Virus record (IMG/VR): IMGVR_UViG_3300028025_004246
Location: 1-21,205 of that record
DNA length: 21,205 nucleotides
DNA from: a virus
Strand: one strand, 5' to 3'
Shown: positions 18,838 to 21,205 of the stretch, one piece after another
Numbering within the stretch: position 1 is the stretch's first letter
Layout: every line of letters starts with the position of its first letter
The notes under the pieces: model-generated
Seen by the model: the letters and a program-made list of their open reading frames with translations, nothing else
Told to the model about the DNA's origin: nothing
Databases searched by the model: none
Program-made: the position numbers and the translations under genes

Positions 18838-18890
18838 TCGTAATCTGGCGTATATTTTTAACTATCGTAATAGAAAAATAATGTTTATAT
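18838..18890 (+). repeat. Second TCGTAAT repeat element
   Basis: TCGTAAT at 18838 is followed by CTGGCGTATATTTTTAACTA and a second TCGTAAT at 18865, then TGTTTATATA. The order of parts matches the 34-bp array at 16477 (head, GGCGTAT, T run, head, TGTTTATATA), with a shorter 27-bp period. Confidence 0.68.
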
Positions 18891-18907
18891 ATCTATACAA
18901 AAGGATC

Positions 18908-18936
18908 GGCGCCCCCACCACCTCCCCGAAGGGAGG
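18908..18936 (-). terminator. Terminator-like hairpin after the DUF932 gene
   Basis: Read on the minus strand, CCTCCC-TTCG-GGGAGG (18936-18921) is a 6-bp stem with a stable UUCG tetraloop, followed by a GGCGCC-containing stretch and CCTTTT. It begins 15 nt past the DUF932 stop. Confidence 0.66.
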
Positions 18937-18950
18937 CAGTGAGTGACCGA

Positions 18951-19973
18951 CTAGGAAGCCATTGTCATATTCTGAACAATGCGAAGAATGCGATTCTTCT
19001 CTGCGTTCATAGCAGGGTCAAAGCCAGAAGCCGAAGCCAACACAGACTCGTTGTTACCCTTGCGACCAGAGCGATACCAGTCGAGGCGTTCCGTGATACC
19101 GTTTAGAACACCCCACGCTGTACCAGAAATCGTGTCGTTGAACTGTCCGTTGTAGATATCCTCAATGAGTTCCAATTTGGTAGACCACTTGGACATAGCA
19201 CCCTTAGCGTCTTTCTCAGGCATAGGGTAGACCTCACGCAGGATAGCCTGGAATTGGTCATTAGTGACTTCAGTCTCAATCATAGCCTGAGCCATCTTGT
19301 CAAACTCATCCATGTACTCGTTAGCAAGACCGAGAGCGATACGAGCCTCATTGACACGACCCTCAGCAGTCTGAGTGTGACGAATCTTGAACGACTGCTT
19401 GGCACTACGCCATTGCCCTACACCGCTACCGATAGCCATGTTGAGAGTGTTAGCACATACAACACGGACAGGCGTGATGCTAGCCATGATGGACACAGAC
19501 CCATCGTGAGAGGTATTGACGAGCAGGTAAGTGTTTACCTTGTCACCGATACCCTTGGGGTCAAGCACAGTCTCACGCTCAAGAGCAAGAGCACCGAACA
19601 CAACACGACCACCCTTGATAGAGCCAGCCGTCTCCCAACGACCACCACCGTCTAGCAGGTTGTCACCAAAGGTAAACAAGTCCTCATTCTGAAGCGTGTT
19701 GTAACGCTCACCCACGATACCGAGAATGTCGTTCTGCTCAGAGTTGAATGGGTTAGTGCGAGCAACAAAGTAGTTAGTCTTGTCAGATACAAAACCATCG
19801 GGAATAGGAATCTCCTCAAGACGGACATTCCAATTATCAAGATGTGCCAACTTCAGCATATCTGATGTCTTTACTTCTTCCTCGAACACAGTACCAAGAC
19901 CATGCCAAGCAGGTTCACGGAATGATGCGAAAGCAACTTCTCCGTTTTGTCCTTTTTCTAATTCGTGTGCCAT
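18951..19973 (-). CDS. DUF932 / TIGR03299 phage-plasmid protein
   Basis: A 340-residue soluble protein of the DUF932 family, normal in length. Recognisable blocks are EPAWHGLGTVFEE (about 20-32), LGIVGERYNTLQNEDLF, TYLLVNTSHDGSVS, PVRVVCANTLNMAIG and FNDTISGTAWGVLNGITE. Family members occur widely in phages and plasmids and are linked by context to DNA metabolism, but their biochemical role is not established. AAAGG lies 6 nt before the ATG. It is a single-gene unit with its own promoter and terminator. Base composition is visibly richer in GC than the left half of the window. Confidence 0.9.
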   Translation of the reverse strand: MAHELEKGQNGEVAFASFREPAWHGLGTVFEEEVKTSDMLKLAHLDNWNVRLEEIPIPDGFVSDKTNYFVARTNPFNSEQNDILGIVGERYNTLQNEDLFTFGDNLLDGGGRWETAGSIKGGRVVFGALALERETVLDPKGIGDKVNTYLLVNTSHDGSVSIMASITPVRVVCANTLNMAIGSGVGQWRSAKQSFKIRHTQTAEGRVNEARIALGLANEYMDEFDKMAQAMIETEVTNDQFQAILREVYPMPEKDAKGAMSKWSTKLELIEDIYNGQFNDTISGTAWGVLNGITERLDWYRSGRKGNNESVLASASGFDPAMNAEKNRILRIVQNMTMAS

Positions 19974-20007
19974 GTGTAACCTTTCGTTAGCGGTGTTTAC
20001 TTATATA

Positions 20008-20036
20008 AGTATGACAGATACCACCGACAATTACAA
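20008..20036 (-). promoter_or_regulatory. Promoter of the DUF932 gene
   Basis: On the minus strand the -35 is TTGTAA (20036-20031), the spacer is 17 nt, and the -10 is CATACT (20013-20008) preceded by TGT. The leader of about 28 nt includes the AAAGG ribosome binding site. A TCGTAAT copy lies 24 bp upstream of the -35. Confidence 0.58.
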
Positions 20037-20059
20037 GTCTTGGGGGACATTTTTAAGTC

Positions 20060-20097
20060 TTCGTAATTAGATTGTTACATTAGCAGATCGGGGCGCC
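20060..20097. repeat. Third TCGTAAT site with GGCGCC element
   Basis: TTCGTAAT (20060-20067) and GATCGGGGCGCC (20086-20097) recur here in the same order and orientation as at 18838-18913 and 16545-16594, although only one head copy is present. Confidence 0.55.
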
Positions 20098-20117
20098 GCC
20101 CTCGCAGGGTATGAGAA

Positions 20118-20140
20118 TAGGCAGTTTAAAGACATGCCTA
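20118..20140 (-). terminator. Hairpin past the 20200-20709 gene
   Basis: TAGGCA and TGCCTA pair (6 bp) around an 11-nt loop, followed on the minus strand by TTCTC. A weak terminator candidate 60 nt beyond the stop. Confidence 0.4.
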
Positions 20141-20199
20141 GGTCTATTGGATGGAGCCAAGAAAGGAATTAACACAACCCCATCCTAGCCTGCAGGTCC

Positions 20200-20709
20200 T
20201 TACTCGTCGTCAAACTCCACAGAGTCGAGGTCGTAGTCAAAGTTGCCCAGAGCGTCATAGCCATAAGCCACGTTCAGGTCAGCCTCAAGTTCATAGCGGT
20301 CAAGTTCGTCAGTGTCCTCAAAGATGCTAATCTCAATCTGACCAGAGAAGTTGATAATACCAGATACGTTTACGGTCTTGGTGAGTTCACAACCGACCAA
20401 TTCAGCAATCTCTTTAGCACCAGTGTTGGTGATTAGTTCGTGCTCAATCTGTGTCTTGAGAAGTTCCCCGAGTTTGTTACGGATTTCGTCAAGGTTACGA
20501 GACTCACGGTAGTAGTTCTCTTCCCAGCGTGTAGCATTTGACTTGGAAGCCTCAAGTTCCTTAGTCAGGTCGTTGACACGGTTAGCGAGAGCAGTCTCGA
20601 TACCGAGGTCACCCTCAGATATTTCACCAGCGTGTCGTCCTGGAGTCAGCACTCCGCCTACAGATGGCAGGTCTTTCATCTCAATGTTGATGTTCTCGTA
20701 GTCTTCCAT
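20200..20709 (-). CDS. Coiled-coil hypothetical protein
   Basis: A 169-residue acidic protein. After an N-terminal DLPSVGGVLTPGRHAGE segment, residues 38-95 form a coiled coil (ANRVNDLTKELEASKSN and RNLDEIRNKLGELLK). The C-terminal domain is strand-rich (TVNVSGIINFSGQIEISIFE) with a Tyr/Asp-rich end. Proteins of this design occur in actinophage early regions, but no function is known to me. The ATG overlaps the preceding stop (TAATG). Confidence 0.73.
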   Translation of the reverse strand: MEDYENINIEMKDLPSVGGVLTPGRHAGEISEGDLGIETALANRVNDLTKELEASKSNATRWEENYYRESRNLDEIRNKLGELLKTQIEHELITNTGAKEIAELVGCELTKTVNVSGIINFSGQIEISIFEDTDELDRYELEADLNVAYGYDALGNFDYDLDSVEFDDE

Positions 20710-20966
20710 TATTCGTTCCCCATTTCCTGAAGCATTTCGATAGTTGCGTTGAGTTGTTCCATACCCTCTTCACCGAGGCAAACCTCAGCGGTAAAGAATG
20801 AAGCGATAGAAGTAGCCTCAGAGAGAAGACTAGCAAGCAAAGCAATCATTTCTTCCTGTGTAAGATTCTGATACTGCTTGGCAATAGTAGAAGCGATACT
20901 AGTCACCTCTTGCGAATATACAGCGTCACGAACAGCAACCTGTATTGCGAATGCGGTCTCAATCAT
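20709..20966 (-). CDS. Small helical hypothetical protein
   Basis: An 85-residue protein that is almost entirely amphipathic helix (AFAIQVAVRDAVYSQEV, QEEMIALLASLLSEATSI, GMEQLNATIEMLQEM). Not clearly a membrane protein. No family recognised. AAAGGGA, 6 nt before the ATG, gives a strong ribosome binding site. It is coupled to the coiled-coil gene downstream. Confidence 0.7.
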   Translation of the reverse strand: MIETAFAIQVAVRDAVYSQEVTSIASTIAKQYQNLTQEEMIALLASLLSEATSIASFFTAEVCLGEEGMEQLNATIEMLQEMGNE

Positions 20967-21005
20967 TGTTTTCCCTTTCGTTATGTTACTAGTCTAACAG
21001 TAGCC

Positions 21006-21205
21006 TCAGACACTGAAGTCTGTGATAGCCTCAACCGCTGTGTATGCCTCTCCATATTCGATACGCTCGAAGGGGTCTTCTTCCATATCAAATTCGGGGT
21101 AGTTGGAAGCGTCAAGGTATCCCATGCCGACATTCCAAACAGCCTCAGCCTCTTCCTCAGAATTGGCTCGCACATAATACGACTCACCGCTAACGATGAA
21201 GTATG
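21006..21205 (-). CDS. Hypothetical protein, 5' end outside window
   Basis: The C-terminal 65 residues of a minus-strand gene whose start lies beyond 21205. The readable part is YFIVSGESYYVRANSEEEAE, then AVWNVGMGYLDASNYPEFDM, ending ITDFSV. It is acidic, with the Y-x-V-x-A-x-SEEEA pattern of small strand-helix phage proteins. An alternative frame on the same strand (20981-21187) is open but gives a Leu/Arg-rich, unlikely protein. Confidence 0.66.
   Translation of the reverse strand, partial: YFIVSGESYYVRANSEEEAEAVWNVGMGYLDASNYPEFDMEEDPFERIEYGEAYTAVEAITDFSV

Noticed and set aside
19254-19655. 133-codon plus-strand open frame within the DUF932 gene
   Set aside because: Ser/Thr/Leu-rich antisense shadow of a clearly conserved gene.
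20981-21187. 68-codon minus-strand frame starting MSRIMCEP
   Set aside because: Leu/Arg/Thr-rich translation. The other frame on the same strand ends cleanly at 21006 with an acidic protein typical of the neighbours and runs off the window.

Overview
This window is part of a tailed bacteriophage genome whose host is most likely an actinobacterium. The host call rests on three proteins: a WhiB-type Fe-S regulator (2830-3117), a DUF7455-type zinc protein (897-1142), and several small proteins of the kind common in actinobacteriophages, such as the CHTHDGDP protein at 4-174. The DNA is AT-rich by eye (roughly 40% GC). That fits a low-GC actinobacterial host, or a large-genome phage that carries tRNAs to offset its codon bias. 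No virion structural or lysis gene is recognisable here, so this is an accessory, metabolism and early region.

Layout. (1) 1-527: a small CDS, then an RNA cluster with tRNA-Gly(UCC), tRNA-Thr(UGU), a structured spacer and a tRNA-like element lacking a normal anticodon arm. (2) 528-4254, plus strand: a tightly overlapping operon opened by a leaderless promoter. It encodes zinc-ribbon proteins, a SLOG-like protein, a cytidine/dCMP deaminase, WhiB, an MSMEG_6728-like protein and membrane-anchored proteins. (3) 4238-7827, minus strand: four overlapping glycosyltransferase-type genes. (4) 7828-8000: a divergent promoter region producing a candidate ~95-nt structured RNA that ends in its own terminator. 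(5) 8001-12297, plus strand: a large protein with two Tudor-like domains, a divergent ThyX, a membrane protein, a dNMP kinase, a second tRNA-like element and a RimK-like ATP-grasp ligase. (6) 12304-14121: tRNA-Arg(UCU), then a minus-strand Stealth-like glycosyltransferase flanked by two paralogous HNH nuclease genes, then three tiny minus-strand genes. (7) 14239-15817, plus strand: small genes ending with a PD-(D/E)XK nuclease-like protein. (8) 15818-16635: a gene-free convergent region with a terminator, three perfect tandem DnaA boxes, AT-rich tracts and a 34-bp repeat array. (9) 16636-21205, minus strand: small early-type genes including an NrdH-like redoxin and a DUF932/TIGR03299 protein.

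The least explained signals are in non-coding DNA. The heptamer TCGTAAT occurs nine times in the three intergenic regions of 15.8-20.2 kb, always in the same orientation. Three copies sit at an exact 34-bp period, and copies lie beyond the 3' ends of minus-strand units together with GGCGCC-containing hairpins. This looks like an iteron or stoperator-type site set. A second signal is the repeated placement of strong -10 elements 5-6 nt before start codons, which implies leaderless mRNAs. Several genes of 20-59 codons were found by reading overlaps and ribosome binding sites. The deaminase, ThyX, dNMP kinase and NrdH genes form a nucleotide-metabolism set. Together with the glycosyltransferases they raise, but do not prove, the possibility of modified DNA or glycosylated virion proteins.
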